Source: Impatiens glandulifera (Eukaryota > Streptophyta > Magnoliopsida > Ericales > Balsaminaceae). From it: a stretch of 64,000 bases of DNA. Location: the NCBI RefSeq assembly GCF_907164915.1, contig NC_061868.1, positions 49,413,689 to 49,477,688 on the forward strand, written 5' to 3'. This document shows positions 33,300 through 45,707 of the stretch, piece by piece (the first letter of the stretch is position 1; the number at the start of each line of letters is the position of its first letter). Position numbers and translations under genes: made by a program. The notes under the pieces are model-generated. The model worked only from the letters and a program-made list of their open reading frames with translations, made no database searches and was not told the origin of the DNA.

Positions 33300-35542
33300 T
33301 ATTACTGTTCTTATTTTCATTAAGATTAAAGGTTATTTTATAATTTACCATTCATTTACTTTTAATTTTTTTTATTGGTTGTGTTTCTGTTTATTGATTT
33401 TCTTGAAATCTATGTACTAAATCATTTGAATGGATAATTAGTTTTTAAAAATTGAAATTCTATTTTAATTTTTATGTTTGTTTGAAAACTTGTTGAAATT
33501 AAAATTATAATGAATTTTATTTATCTTTTGTTTCACTTATAAATGTTTGGCATAACTAAAAATAGAATTCAAAATTCTATTGTATTAGGAATGAATAAAA
33601 ATTATGCTAAATATAATATCATATTTACAAATGCACATAATGTCTTAATTTAATTTTGGAGCATGTTATGGATTGAAAATATACAAAGAGAAATTAAATA
33701 TCCCATACAAAATGATGCGCAAAAAAAAAAAAGCATTATAAAATAGGGAAAAACTGTGGAACGAACTTTTAGTAGTACTATAACATTTACCATTATTTGA
33801 TTGCGATTCAAGAATATTGTGTTAGCTAGAATGACGAAATTAGTAATTCAACTAGATTTTGTAACAAGTTAATAGATTTTAATGAAATTTAATGAATACT
33901 ATGATAATTGAATACAAGAAATCATTTTAATAGATCTTAAATCGAGTTTATACAAGGTACATTGATTGATGATGGATCAAACAATTTTATGTCACGGTCA
34001 AATAATGATAGAAATACAAAAGGGGAGGGAGAATACAACCCAAAAAAAAATGTGAAAGATAAATTGTCATGAACACTGTATTGCACACATGGTAAAATTG
34101 AAAGAGAAAATTCAAAAAGGGTATTTTAAACTCATAGGATACGAAAGGAAATTGTGACTCAAAAACTAAAGTTTCTATTAACGCAACAAATACTCCATTT
34201 TGTTTTGGTGGAGAACAAAAAAAAAATATTTTTCTTCTAAGAAATTCAGTAACTCTAAGATTGCTATATTCTTTAAAAACTAATGAGAATACTTTATTGA
34301 GATGAAAAAGGAAAAGACAAAGCAAATTAGAAGTATTGAGAAGATATGTAATCTATTAATTTCACTGATGCATGATTAGATTATAGATTGTGGAGTTAAT
34401 TACCATATTTGTACAAACTTAAACTGCATGACTTGAAATTATAAAATTACTAAAATTCATTTATTTTATTTTTGTCAATTTTCCTCTACTAGTTGTTATT
34501 GTAGTTAATTAAAATCCAGCAGCAAAAAGAGATCTTAGATAGAATATATATATATGTATGGTGTGTGGTTCCTTAAAAAGGAGATGAAAGAAGAAGATGA
34601 TGGGTAATGGAGGAGGACGGAGAGGGTGTAGATCGAATAGAGAAGGGGTTGGGTTTGAAATTTCGAATGTAACTAATATGCAAAGTGTAATTATGAAACG
34701 GTCAAATAAACATCCGTATGTATAAAAGCCTCCGGACAAAATTATGGATAGTAATGGTTCAACTCAAAGTTTGAGCCCAATTAAATAATATCGTCTCAAG
34801 TTTGAACCATAATTGGTAATTCGATAATAGTTTTTTGGTATTTATATATTGTGATATTTGATGAAACAAAAATTATATTAGAATATTATGATTGATGAAT
34901 TATGGATGAAAAAAATATAAGTAAGAATATTGTAAAAAGAGAAAACCCTTCTGAAATAAGCTTAATAACTTGTTTGAAATTGATTATTTTAATTTTTTTA
35001 TCCAAAATTTATATGTTATATTTTTTTTTTTAGCATACATTGATTTTATTTTTTAATAATAATATTAAAATAATTCAATAAATTAAAATTTTAAATAACT
35101 ATCTTTCCATTAAAAAAATTTCAAATACAATAAAAAACCTTAAATAATATGACATAAAAAATAAAAATAAAAATAATAAATTATATAACTAATAAAAGTT
35201 TGCTTAAAGGTAACTACAAAAATTGGCTATTTTAGCGTTAATAAACTAATTTAATTTTTTAAAAATTTATATATTTTATTAATTAAATATTTATTTTTTC
35301 TCTTTTTATTAATTAATTTCTCTCCTTTTTATTTATTTATTTTTATTTTTTCTTAGTTATTTATCTTTTATTATAATATTTTTTTAATTTTTGTTTTTGT
35401 TTTTGTTTTTTTTAATATAAATAAAAATAAAATTAATAGTCTTTTCTTTTAATTTTTATTTAGATTTATAATAATACTAAACAAAAATAGTTACTATTTT
35501 TTTTCTATGTTTTACGGTAATGTTTTTGTGAATGTTTTTTTT
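33300..35542. other. AT-rich intergenic DNA
   Basis: No gene is supported. There is a possible old inverted-repeat element around 34735-34830 (TGGTTCAACTCAAAGTTTGA against TCAAGTTTGAACCATAATTG). 35300-35540 is very AT-rich and resembles 26460-26580. Confidence 0.45.
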
Positions 35543-37168
35543 TGTTTTCTTTAATAAATAAAAATAAATATGTAGTCTTCCTATGTAATTTCTATTCAGG
35601 TTTATAAAAATAGGAATGAAAATAATTGAGAAATATTATTATTATTAATATTATTATTTTTTTTATATAATCTTGATTATTACTCTTTTGGTGTTCCGGT
35701 GAAACAAACAGGGAACCTAGGATGGAATAGATCAAGAAAGATCTTAATAAGAAAGATCAGAATGAATTAATACAAATTATTATGCAATTCAATTATCTTT
35801 TATTGAAAGAATAACTCAACTTAATATTCAAGTATTAACCTTAAAAGAGACTAAATAATTATAAAATAATAAAATGTTAATGTTAATATAGAAAGAACAC
35901 TATTAGAGAAATAAAATTAAAATAATTAAAGATCAAACGCTAATATATTAATAAACTATTGAAGAAAAATAGATAAATTATGATTAATTAATAAAAACAA
36001 GATTTTTTTTGATTAATTAATTAATAAATAAATGAAGTGTGAAAAAAAATAAATATTTAATTAATAAATATATAAATTAAAAAGAAATTAATTAGGTTTA
36101 TTAACATGGCTGAGCCAATTTTTTTTTTTATGATATATATACTTTCAAATAATTTTTATTAATTCATACTTTAGTTGTAAAAATACGTACATTTAAATGA
36201 GTTTTTTTTCTAAAAAACTAATTTAAGCATTTGTTTGATATGGGTTATTTGAGGATTTATTATGTTTTCTGGAAAAATAAATTATTTTAATTGAAAATTT
36301 TAAATTTTATAAAGTTAATTTAAAATATTTTAATAATTGAATAAGATGATTTAGAAAAAATATAATAAAATATCAAAATCTAACTATTACGTGATTAGCG
36401 TAAGCACATATGCAAGGTATAACTTAACAACAAACATGTAGAGCTGGTTTGATTTTGGTTATTTAAAATTTTAATTATAATTTTTTTTTTTTATAAATAT
36501 GTTATTTAAGGATAATGTCGAAAGTTAGATTGGAAAAATGTATTAATTCGTTTTTGGAGATCTCTTTTTTTTTTTACAAATCTTATAACCAAGTAATTGT
36601 ATTATTTTTTTTGAATTATGTTTTTGTGTTGTTTTTAATCATTTTTATTTAGTTTGTATGAATTTAAAAATAAATTGTTTAAGTTTTTAGTTAGGTAAAT
36701 TTTTATAATGATTTTTTTTATTTAAAATTTTAAAAAATATGGTTAGAATGTTTATGTTTTAATTAATAAATTAAATGATTTAAAATTAAAAAGAGATTAT
36801 AATTTATATATGGATTTGAATAAAATTTAAAAAAAAAATACATATCAAAGAGCCCGTGTAAGAACTAACATAACCAAACTTTTTTTTTTTTTTTTTAAGT
36901 AAGAGCCAGTTATTGCTTCTTTGGTAAAAGGTTATTGAAATAATTAGTAATTCTTTTTAATAATTTGGTTTTGGTATAATTAAAAAAAAATAGTAAAAGA
37001 AACTTAAATGATAAAATAAAATAAGATAGTGAGTCCTTTATTATTTTAATTAATTAATTGACAAATCTTGAGATACATATGAAAGAAGCTCAGCTTCTAT
37101 TGGCTGGTGAGGAGACTTTTAGGTAGGTAGGTAGTAGGTATATATACCTATAGATTAGTTTCTTTTGT
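35543..37168 (+). repeat. 1.6-kb direct duplication, copy 2 (no MITE)
   Basis: Counterpart of 29232-31049. The point matching the MITE insertion (near 35942-35953) reads continuously through TATATTAATAAACTATTGAA, so it preserves the empty site. Confidence 0.85.
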
Positions 37169-37582
37169 TTATATGTGGTAATCATTTAATTTATTTACTG
37201 AAATATATTTATAATAAACATTATTATAATAATTGACAATTAAAATTTTAAATAACTTATTTTTAAAATAATAAAATCTCAAAAATTTCCTAACATCAAA
37301 CAAGTTTAGGATGAAAATGTATGTTATTTGGTTTCTAATTAATTAAATTATTATAATATTTTAATGAGATTAATAAAGTTATTTAAAATATATAATATTT
37401 TTTTAATATTATGAAATTATTCTAATAAATAAATAAAAATATTAAATATATTTTAAAATAACAATATATTATAAATTAAATTATATATATATATATATAT
37501 AATTTGTTAATATTATTAAAAAATTTAAAAAATCATTATTTGAAATGATTATATTGTGATTACTAATTATGTAATAAATTAG

Positions 37583-39270
37583 CTAAATCATACATAATAA
37601 ATTAGCTAAATCATCCGATAACCTTTGCATTGGCACAGCAAGTAGAGGCGTACTCTTCTTCACCACAATCCCAAATTCTTCTGTAAAATCGACTGCTTCC
37701 CCTCCTTGGGGCAAATGCCAATCGAATGAGTGCAAAAGTGAAGCTAATATATAACTTACCATCTTTTCAGCCAAGGGAATTCCGGCACAAACCCTTCTTC
37801 CCGATCCAAATGGAAAGAAGTGAAGATTGTTTCCATTGTAATCCCATTTACTTCCTTCTTCCCCACCCAAGAATCTCTCAGGCCTGAACTCAAGTGGGTT
37901 TTCCCAAACATTTGGGTCCCTTTGAATTGCGGATATGTTCAGAAAGACCTTACAATCCTTGGGAATGGAGTATCCTCCGACGATGCAGGTCTCGCTTGGA
38001 CGACGCGGAACGTTCAAAGGAAGAGGAGGATGCAATCGCAAGGTTTCCTTCACAATAGCATCCAAATACCTAAACTTTGGTAAATGGGTTTCTTCAACTA
38101 AGCTCTTATCTCCAACAACTTGCGTTATCTCTTCTTGAACCCTCCTCATCATTTCTGGGTTGTGCAAAAGTTCTGCCATCGCCCACTCCACAGCCGTCGC
38201 TGACGTATCTGTTCCGCCCAACAATATGTCCTGCAACAGGTACATAGAATGGATTATTTATCATAAGGCAATTAAAGAAGTCAACTGATCAGTTTATACA
38301 TTATTATTTTAGGATAGAAGAGAAGTTAAATTACCATTATCAATGCCTTCATCTGAGTTTTATTGATTGGTATATCAGAATCTGGACAGTACTTTAAATC
38401 CAGTAGAATCTGCAGGAAGTCCTTTTTACCAATATCACCATCTCCATTTTTAGCCTTTTCTTTCTCTCGTGTATCTATAAGAGAATTCAAGAAAGCATCG
38501 AGTTCCGCAAGAATTTCGTTTGCTTGCCTTTGCACACCCTGCAAATCGAATCTTGCGAGAATGGGGAAGAAATCAGAGATGTTAGGCAATTCCAATAACT
38601 TTAGGAATTTAGAGGATATGACATGAAACTCAGCTCCATGTCCATCATCATCATGATCCCCTCCTTTAAATGTGCTGCTGCTGGTGGTGCCACCCCATAT
38701 CATGCTAATAAAAGCATTGAATTCAGTCATGAAAGCAATCTTCCCAATCTCAACAGGGAAGCCACAGTTATCATGTAAATGCTTGATTGTTTTCATAACT
38801 TGTTGTCTTCTAAGATGGTAGCAAGCATCAATATTTGAGTTACTAAGCATTTCTCTTACAAATAGTTTGCGAATGTTTCTCCAGTAAGGGCCTGAGGAGG
38901 ACCAAGCAATGTCCATGGCGTTGTGGGTGAGTGTCAAAGCAGCGATTGTTGGGTCCCGGTTGGAGAAGACCACATCAAGGTCGCGGCAAACTTGTTTAGC
39001 CAGAGATGGTGAGCTAACCACAATACAGAGTTTGCTCCCGAGCCAGAGTTTGTAGATGGGGCCATATTCTTCGGCCAGTTTCGTGAATTGGTGATGCAGG
39101 TTTTTACCAAGAAATGGGAGGTAACCTGCGATTGGGAGGCCTCTTGGCCCGGGTGGCAGCGATGCTGTTACTAACTTGTTCCCTTTTCTCATCCATAGCC
39201 AACACAAAATTGCTACTATCAGTAATAAAAGAACTTGATAAAGATAATTTTCTGATAGATTTGCAGACAT
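37583..39270 (-). CDS. CYP706-like cytochrome P450 (copy C), intact
   Basis: Exon 1 is 39270-38335 (312 codons) and exon 2 is 38230-37583, giving 527 residues. Start MSANLSENYLYQ leads a membrane anchor, then the hinge PPGPRGLPIAG, I-helix LLGGTDTS, ExxR (KETLR), PERF and the heme loop FGSGRRVCAG with Cys near 460. All P450 signatures are present. Compared with B and D it has a small insert in exon 1 (TTSSST and an extra run of Asp) and a different C-terminus: RLSDDLANLLCMI instead of RLSDEVLDH. The altered end comes from a short tandem repeat of AAATTAGCTAAATCAT at the stop. The upstream TATA is altered to TGTAAATA, so expression may differ. An ER-bound monooxygenase is expected; substrate unknown. 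Confidence 0.92.
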
Positions 39271-39364
39271 TTTTTTTGTTTTGTTATTGCAACAGACTGC
39301 TAAGGTTGATCTAAAAGACAGATGAAACTTGTCTGCAATACCCAAACTAAGATTATGAAGATTT

Positions 39365-39372
39365 TATTTACA
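39365..39372 (-). promoter_or_regulatory. altered TATA box of CYP706 copy C
   Basis: TGTAAATA on the minus strand at the position where copies A, B and D have TATAAATA. A small deletion just upstream removed the last A/T bases. Confidence 0.5.
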
Positions 39373-40590
39373 TTATGTAACAAAAAAAGGCCATCAGAGA
39401 ATAGCTAGAAAATTAGTGGTAGACATTCATCTGTTTCTGGCCTAGTAATCTTGAGATATAAGAAAACCAAAATGTAATGACAATTAATTCTAAAAAGGGT
39501 GCTGTGATATTTGTCTTTTTTGTGTGGTGAATGATCATCTGAATTAATATCAAAGAACATTAAAAGATAAATGATTGGCTTAAGTCATTAATATCCATAG
39601 ATTTAGCTGTCAATTACGGCACCGAAAGGTCATTTTATATATTTAAAATTTATTCACACTTAGCAATAGATTCATTCCGTTTCTAATTGAGTAAGTTGGA
39701 TATAAAAAAAATTAAACAAATTTTAACGTTTAATAAATTGAAACGACTAAACGTATAAATCCACTTTGTGTTAATTTTTCGTTATTCAAATAAGATAAAA
39801 ATTTTCAAACAAACTTATAGGAGAGTTTGAATGAATAAGTTGAATGAAACGAGAGCTTAATATAAAAGTTTGGTCAAAGTTAACATCAACTCTTAATAAA
39901 TCTTCCCTTTGTGACTAATTAAATCCTTTGAGGTCAAGCCTATACCTAATAGAATTAGAATCAAAATAAGTGTAATGACCTAAAAAAATGATATAGTACA
40001 TACTTAAATTGTCAATAAAAACTTGAATTTAAATGAGATTTGGATTGACATTCTTTGATACTATTTTTTAGAAGGGTCTCAATATGTCCCCAGCAATTGA
40101 TTTATTTTTTAGGGATGAAATATTAGTATAATGTGTCACGAAAAAGTTATGAAAAGAAGATTTTAAGATTATATGATAAGAAGAATAAAAGATGTGAAAA
40201 AAAATACTGCTAGTACATAACTAATTGTTCAAGACAAATAGCCAAATTAAAAAGTACAACTAGGATTAAGAAAATTCACAAGCTTTTTTATATATTAATG
40301 TCCCATTAGGAAGTGTGTTCAGAATATATCAGAATATAACAGCTGAATTCCCCATAATATTCAATTACAATTGTTATAATTATCAGAGAATTAACTAAAA
40401 TTAATTTTGTGAATAACTGTACAAATAAAAAAATACGCAATTTTAGAATTGGAAACAGAAATCTCACAACAATATCTAACCCAAGTGCTCAATTGGACCT
40501 TGAAAGGTGTTGGGTTTGTTCTAGGACCGTAACATTTATTTGGGGACGTAACATTTATTTGGGGACCCTAACTCAATGTTTATCTTCTAA
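39373..40590. other. 5' flank of copy C and start of inserted DNA
   Basis: 39373-40135 is collinear with the 5' flank of copy A (21.9-22.9 kb). From about 40136 to 40570 there is sequence absent from the A-B block, including a tandem GGGGAC(G)TAACATTTATTT repeat at 40526-40566. No gene visible. Confidence 0.6.
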
Positions 40591-41111
40591 GACCATCTCC
40601 AACCCAACGACATACCCAAACCATTTTGGATTTGGAAATTTTAACACACCATCAAACTCATACTCATAATGAGTATTTGATCAATTTATTTCTCCTAAAA
40701 ACGCATACTATTCATCCACCAAAAGACAATTTCATATATATTTCAGTCCTCAATGTATTTTAATATTTAGAGTTTAAATTATAGGCTTATTTTATATATA
40801 TAATTTATTTATATATTATTCTTGTTTATATAATTTATTTTTAGTAATGTTTATTTTGTTGTATATGAATTATTTATATATAATTAATTTATCGTCATTT
40901 TATTAAATGATGAATGAGAAAAGATTGAGTTAAATATGCAAAGTTGATAAATATATAGATAATATTAATAAGGTTAAAAAATTAGTGTAAGAAATAAATA
41001 TTCTAATTTTTGAATTTGAAAATGAGTTTTTGGGTTGGAGATGAATTGCTGTTTTATATAATATTTACTATATTTTGGGTTTGAGAATGAATTTGTAGGT
41101 TAGAAATGATC
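40591..41111. mobile_element. MITE-like element, 521 bases, TAA target duplication
   Basis: The left end GACCATCTCCAACCCA pairs with the inverse of the right end GATCATTTCTAACCTA (12 of 16). TAA flanks both ends (40588-40590, 41112-41114). A second inner copy of TGGGTTGGAGATGAA at 41032-41046 matches the left end better, suggesting a nested or repaired end. The A-B block reads TATCTTCTCAGCCATAA here without the insert, which supports insertion. Three-base TAA/TTA duplications suggest the PIF/Harbinger group. Confidence 0.7.
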
Positions 41112-41267
41112 TAAACCATAAACAAATGAAACTTTTTTAGAATTATTTTTGTTTAAAAATTTATTTTAATAGTTGTTAAAATGTTTTATCAATTTTTTTT
41201 ACTTAAAAAAATATCTATTTAACATCTATTTTTGTTTATGTTATCTATTATTTTCTCTTGAAACCCT

Positions 41268-41475
41268 TTATATATATATATATATATATGCCCCTGAGTT
41301 GTGCAAGACGGACGTTTGCCTGCTGCGAAGATATGCATATTCTCATGCATTACGCATTCTTTCGCCATTTTATTTTCAACTCTTCCCGCTTGCGAGAGCT
41401 ACCTTTAGCTGGCTATTTTAACTAGATATTATTAACTCAAGTGCCAATAGGTGTCCAAACTCATATGAGCAGGAC
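41268..41475. other. unidentified, more GC-rich insertion between copies C and D
   Basis: Absent from the otherwise collinear A-B spacer. After an (AT)n run it begins GCCCCTGAGTTGTGCAAGAC and stays markedly less AT-rich to about 41420. One plus-strand frame is open and reads CKTDVCLLRRYAYSHALRIL near its middle. I do not recognise it. Organelle-derived filler DNA or a transposon piece are possible. Confidence 0.5.
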
Positions 41476-41851
41476 CAACCAGTTTAAAGATGAACCATTT
41501 GCTATAGTCATTAGATTGGGGACCAACCAAATAAGATAATTAATGTTTTGATTTATATATTCTCAAATTTGACCGTTTGCACCATTAACATTCATAGGAG
41601 GCTAATTAGAGTGTCGAATTGAAAAATTCGGACACTTAGGCAGACTTTACATAAAGGGGAAGGGTACATTTCAATTATAATAATAGTTTATATTAAAAAT
41701 AAAGATGAAAAGTCATTTTTAATGACGTGACATACATATAAAATTATTTTACGACATGTCTCTATTTGGAAAGTTTGAATGAAGATCCGATAGCCCTAAT
41801 TTGATGCAAATTTATTTACTTAAAAAGAAAGAAAAAAAAAATGAACATTTC

Positions 41852-42100
41852 AGGTAAAGAAAGGAGGATGGAACAGCCTTATCCCAACGATGTACCGATG
41901 TGGGATGAGTGCCAGCTGAAAGTTAAAACAAGATAAGCGCGACCAGGCGCTCGGTCGCGGGGAGGCTGGGTGTCTGCTTTTCTAGTTGTGGCCATCTCCT
42001 CTTTATCGGTTGCGAGATAGGCATACAGCTCGGTCGCGTGGCTAAGGGTTTATCGGTCACGTCCGAGAACCCTCAGTTCAGCTATGAACCTGAATATATA
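41852..42100. repeat. GC-rich block in the 3' flank of CYP706 copy D
   Basis: Counterpart of 23392-23640. Here GCGACC and GGTCGC flank AGGCGCTC as a perfect short hairpin, and GCTCGGTCGCG occurs twice. The GC-rich character is preserved in both copies. Confidence 0.65.
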
Positions 42101-42365
42101 TTACTTTTTCTTCTTTTTTCTCAATTCCAATCAAACAATCATCATTAACATCAACTCATTTATGACCAGATTATACCAGTTGAGGTGGAAATTCATCCAT
42201 CACCCAATTTTCAAATAACTCTTATCTGGAAATTAGGCATTCAACATATACCTTTTGCATAATCATTAAACTGGATTTTAAAAGGAAGGGTTGATACCTT
42301 ATACAAGCTATTGACATTTTCTTGATTAATTATTGCCAATTTGAAAGAAGAAAAAAGTTTGAAAA

Positions 42366-44000
42366 TCATGCATGATCAAGAACCTCATCCGAAAGCCTTT
42401 GCATTGGCACTGCAAGTAGAGGCGTCTTCTTCTTCACCACTATCCCAAATTCCTCTGTTAAATCGACTTCTTCCCCTCCTTTGGGCAAATGCCAATCGAA
42501 TGAGTGCAAAAGAGAAGCCAATATATAACTCACCATCTTTTCGGCCAAGGGAATCCCGGGACAAACCCTTCTTCCAGATCCAAATGGAAAGTAGTGAAGA
42601 TTGTTTCCACTGAAATCCCATTTATTTCCTTCTTCCCCGCCCAAGAATCTCTCAGGCCTGAACTCAAGTGGGTTTTCCCAAACATCTGGGTCCCTTTGAA
42701 TTGCTGAAGTGTTCAGAAAGACCTTACAATCCTTGGGAATGGAGTATCCTCCGACGATGCAGGTCTCGCTTGGACGACGCGGAACGTTCAAAGGAAGAGG
42801 AGGATGCAGTCGCAAGGTTTCCTTCACAATAGCATCCAAATACCTAAGCTTTGGCAAATGGGTTTCTTCAACTAAGCTTTTATTTCCAACAACTTGGGAT
42901 ATCTCTTCTTGAACCCTCTTCATCATTTCTGGGTTGTGCAAAAGTTCTGCCATCGCCCACTCCACCGCCGTCGCGGACGTGTCTGTTCCGCCCACCAATA
43001 TGTCCTATAGGTGGTATTAAAGAAGGCGACTGAATTAGTTTCTAATACTAAAGATTGAATAGAAGAGAAGTTAACTTACCATTATCAATGCCTTCATCTG
43101 AGTTTTATTGATTGATTTATCAGAATCTTGACAGTCCTTTAAGTCCAGTAGAATCTGCAGGAAGTCCCTTTTACCAAAATCACCAACTCCATTTTTAGCC
43201 CTCTCTTTCTCTCGTGTATCTATAAGAGAATTCAAGAAACCATCAGCTTCCGCAAGAATTTCGTTTGCTTGCCTTTTTACTCCCTGAAAATCGAATCTCG
43301 CTAGAATGGGCAAGAAATCAGAGATGTTAGGAAGTTCCAGTAATCTAAGTAATTTAGAGGATATGGCATGAAACTCAGCTCCAACTCCATCATGATCCCC
43401 TCCTTTAAATGTGCTGCTGCCACCCCATATCATGCTAATAAAAGCATTGAATTCAGTCAAAAAAGCAATCTTGCCAATCTCAACAGGCAAGCCGCAGTTA
43501 GTACGCAAATGCTTGATAGTGTTCATAACTTGTTGTCTTCTAAGATGGTAGCAAGCATCAATATTTGAGTTACTAAGCATTTCTCTTACAAATAGTTTGC
43601 GAATGTTTCGCCAATAAGGGCCTGAGGAGGACCAAGCAATATCCATGGCGTTGTAGGTGAGTATCGAAGCAGCGATTGTTGGGTCCCGGTTGGAGAAGAC
43701 CACATCAAGGTCACGGCAAACTTGTTTAGCAAGAGTTGGTGAGCTAACCACGATACAGAGTTTGCTCCCGAGCCAGAGTTTGTAGATGGGGCCATATTCT
43801 TGGGCCAGTTTTGTGAATTCGTGATGCAGGTTTTTACCAAGAAATGGGAGGTAACCCGCAATTGGGAGGCCTCTTGGACCGGGTGGCAAAGGTGCTACCA
43901 CTAACTTGTTCCCTTTTCTCATCCATAGCCAACACAAAATTGCTACTATCAGTAGTAGAAGAACTTGATAAAGATAATTTTCTGATAGATTTGCAGACAT
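42366..44000 (-). CDS. CYP706-like cytochrome P450 (copy D), intact
   Basis: Exon 1 is 44000-43080 (307 codons) and exon 2 is 43004-42366, giving 519 residues. Motifs: N-terminal membrane anchor (YQVLLLLIVAILCWLW), hinge PPGPRGLPIAG, I-helix GGTDTS (312-317), ExxR (369-372), PERF (424-427) and heme loop FGSGRRVCPG with Cys455. Length and intron position are normal for CYP706. It differs from B most visibly in exon 2 (VVGNK, KWDFSGNN and VCPG). The 3' flank, including the GC-rich block, matches that of B, so D and B are counterparts in a duplicated two-gene block. TATAAATA lies 94 bases upstream. The Arabidopsis counterparts by position are the CYP706A4-A7 tandem array (At4g12300-At4g12330). 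Substrate unknown. Confidence 0.94.
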
Positions 44001-44093
44001 TTTTTGCTTTTGTTTTTTGCAGCAGACTGCAAAAGCTGAGCTAAAAGAGATGAGACTTGTCTGCAATACCAAACTATGCTGGCTGGAAGGTTT

Positions 44094-44101
44094 TATTTAT
44101 A
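44094..44101 (-). promoter_or_regulatory. TATA box of CYP706 copy D
   Basis: TATAAATA on the minus strand in the context GGTATAAATAAAACCTTCC shared with copy B. Confidence 0.6.
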
Positions 44102-44719
44102 CCTCAATATGTAAAAAAGAAGTCATCAGAATAGCAAGAAAATTTGTGTTCACAGCAGCAACACTTGTCAAGTAGGAGAATGAGGACCATGGGATCGAAT
44201 GCATGAAGGGTTAAAGAAAATCAAAATGTATTACAAACAGTTCTCAAAAGACATGTGATATTTTTGTTCTTATGTGGTGAATGATTTTCTGAAGTAATAT
44301 CAAAGAGAAATTATTGTATCATCCATAGATGAGATACCAAATCATTGGTTAATATGGGCTAGCTGTCATTCTATCTCAAATTAAAATTTCTCACCATCTT
44401 TTTCTGGAAAACAAAGTAGGATACATCTTTTGACCTGCATCTTCCAAGTTGCATTTTAATAATATAAAGCTTTGTTTGGATTGGAATTTTTGAAAAAAAA
44501 TTAGAGGGACAAAAATATAATAATCGAGGATATGATAATTATTTTTGATAAAATGACTTAAAGGTATTGATATATATAAATAAAATAAAAATTAATAATT
44601 TAAAATAAAGAGTATTTTAGTATTTTGGTTAATGAAATGAGTGATATGATTGTTTAAAAATGATTTATTGAAAAAGTGATTTTGTGTGAATTATTTTTTT
44701 TTTAAAAAAAACCCTTTAA

Positions 44720-45000
44720 GGGCTTGTTTGAGGAAAGAGTTTTTTTATGTTTTATCCTAAAAACCATTGTTTAGTAAAAACTAGGAAAAACTGGTTTTTT
44801 AAATTTGAAACTAATTTACCTTTTGATTTTAGAGAATATGGTATTGGTGAGAGAACGTTGATTTAGAGAGAGAGGATAAAATTATAGGATAATTTTAATA
44901 TTTAAATGATAAAATTATTTGATTTGATGGCGGATAAAATATTTAAATTTTGGGATAAAAACTGAATTTTATACCCAAAACTCTTTCATCAAACGAGCTC
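44720..45000. mobile_element. MITE, 281 bases, PIF/Harbinger-like
   Basis: Left end GGGCTTGTTTGAGGAAAGAG. Inverse of the right end GAGCTCGTTTGATGAAAGAG (17 of 20). TAA flanks both sides (44717-44719, 45001-45003). AT-rich interior without coding capacity. Confidence 0.82.
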
Positions 45001-45453
45001 TAAGAGAATAAAGCCAATCGATTGTAGAGGTGTCAACTGTCAAGTGATTGGCAAATCGTGTATGTATGGACAGTAATGATATGCCAGTAAGGCATCGAAT
45101 TCTTCAAATTTCGAGAAGTTATCGTGAGAAAAATAGACTACAAATATTCTCGAGTAACTTCCATGCCACGTAGTCTTGTTATTGTTCTTATGCCCAACAA
45201 TATTGGATCTTGCAAGAAGGGCATAAGAGAAATCAGAACCATGGTAGTAGAATACAGTAATACACACCAACAATCATATAAAGGATAAAGCAAACCAAAT
45301 GAATTTGTATATATTTAAACTCTGGTGGCAAAAAGTAAATTAAAAATAATAGTAATATTAATCACAAAGATTGGGAGATCCATTAGGTTGATATTTCTTC
45401 AAGTAGACATATGCAGAATGTAGGATAATAAAAAATGCAAGCTCAATTAATCA

Positions 45454-45707
45454 GGGCTTGTTTGATCTGGGGATTTTTTTAGGAATTTTGAAAAAAGTTT
45501 TTGTTGATAAAAAAAGTTATATTATTTCGGATTCTTTATAAAAAATATTATCAAAAGTGTTTTTTTTTATATTATTTTTTTAATAAAAGTAAAAGTAATA
45601 TTTTGATCTTTTATTAGATGAATTAAGTGATTTTGATTATTAAAATAATAGTAATTTAATATAATAAGATTTTTTAAAAACTTATAATTATTTTTTTGAC
45701 AAACTCC
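45454..45707. mobile_element. probable MITE of the same family, 254 bases
   Basis: Left end GGGCTTGTTTGATCTGGGG. Inverse of the right end GGAGTTTGTCAAAAAAATAA. Flanks TCA and TTA are an imperfect three-base duplication. The interior has the TTTTGATCTTTTATTAGATG/TTAAGTGATTTTGATT type of sequence seen in related elements at 44.5 and 53.1 kb. Confidence 0.55.

Noticed and set aside
33987..34325. 112-residue minus-strand open frame rich in Phe and Leu
   Set aside because: Composition reflects AT-rich DNA. No signal, domain or splice structure supports a gene.
29232..37168. LTR retrotransposon formed by the two 1.6-kb copies
   Set aside because: No TG...CA ends, primer-binding site, polypurine tract or gag-pol frame is visible. 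The enclosed genes are an E2 and a U2 pseudogene.
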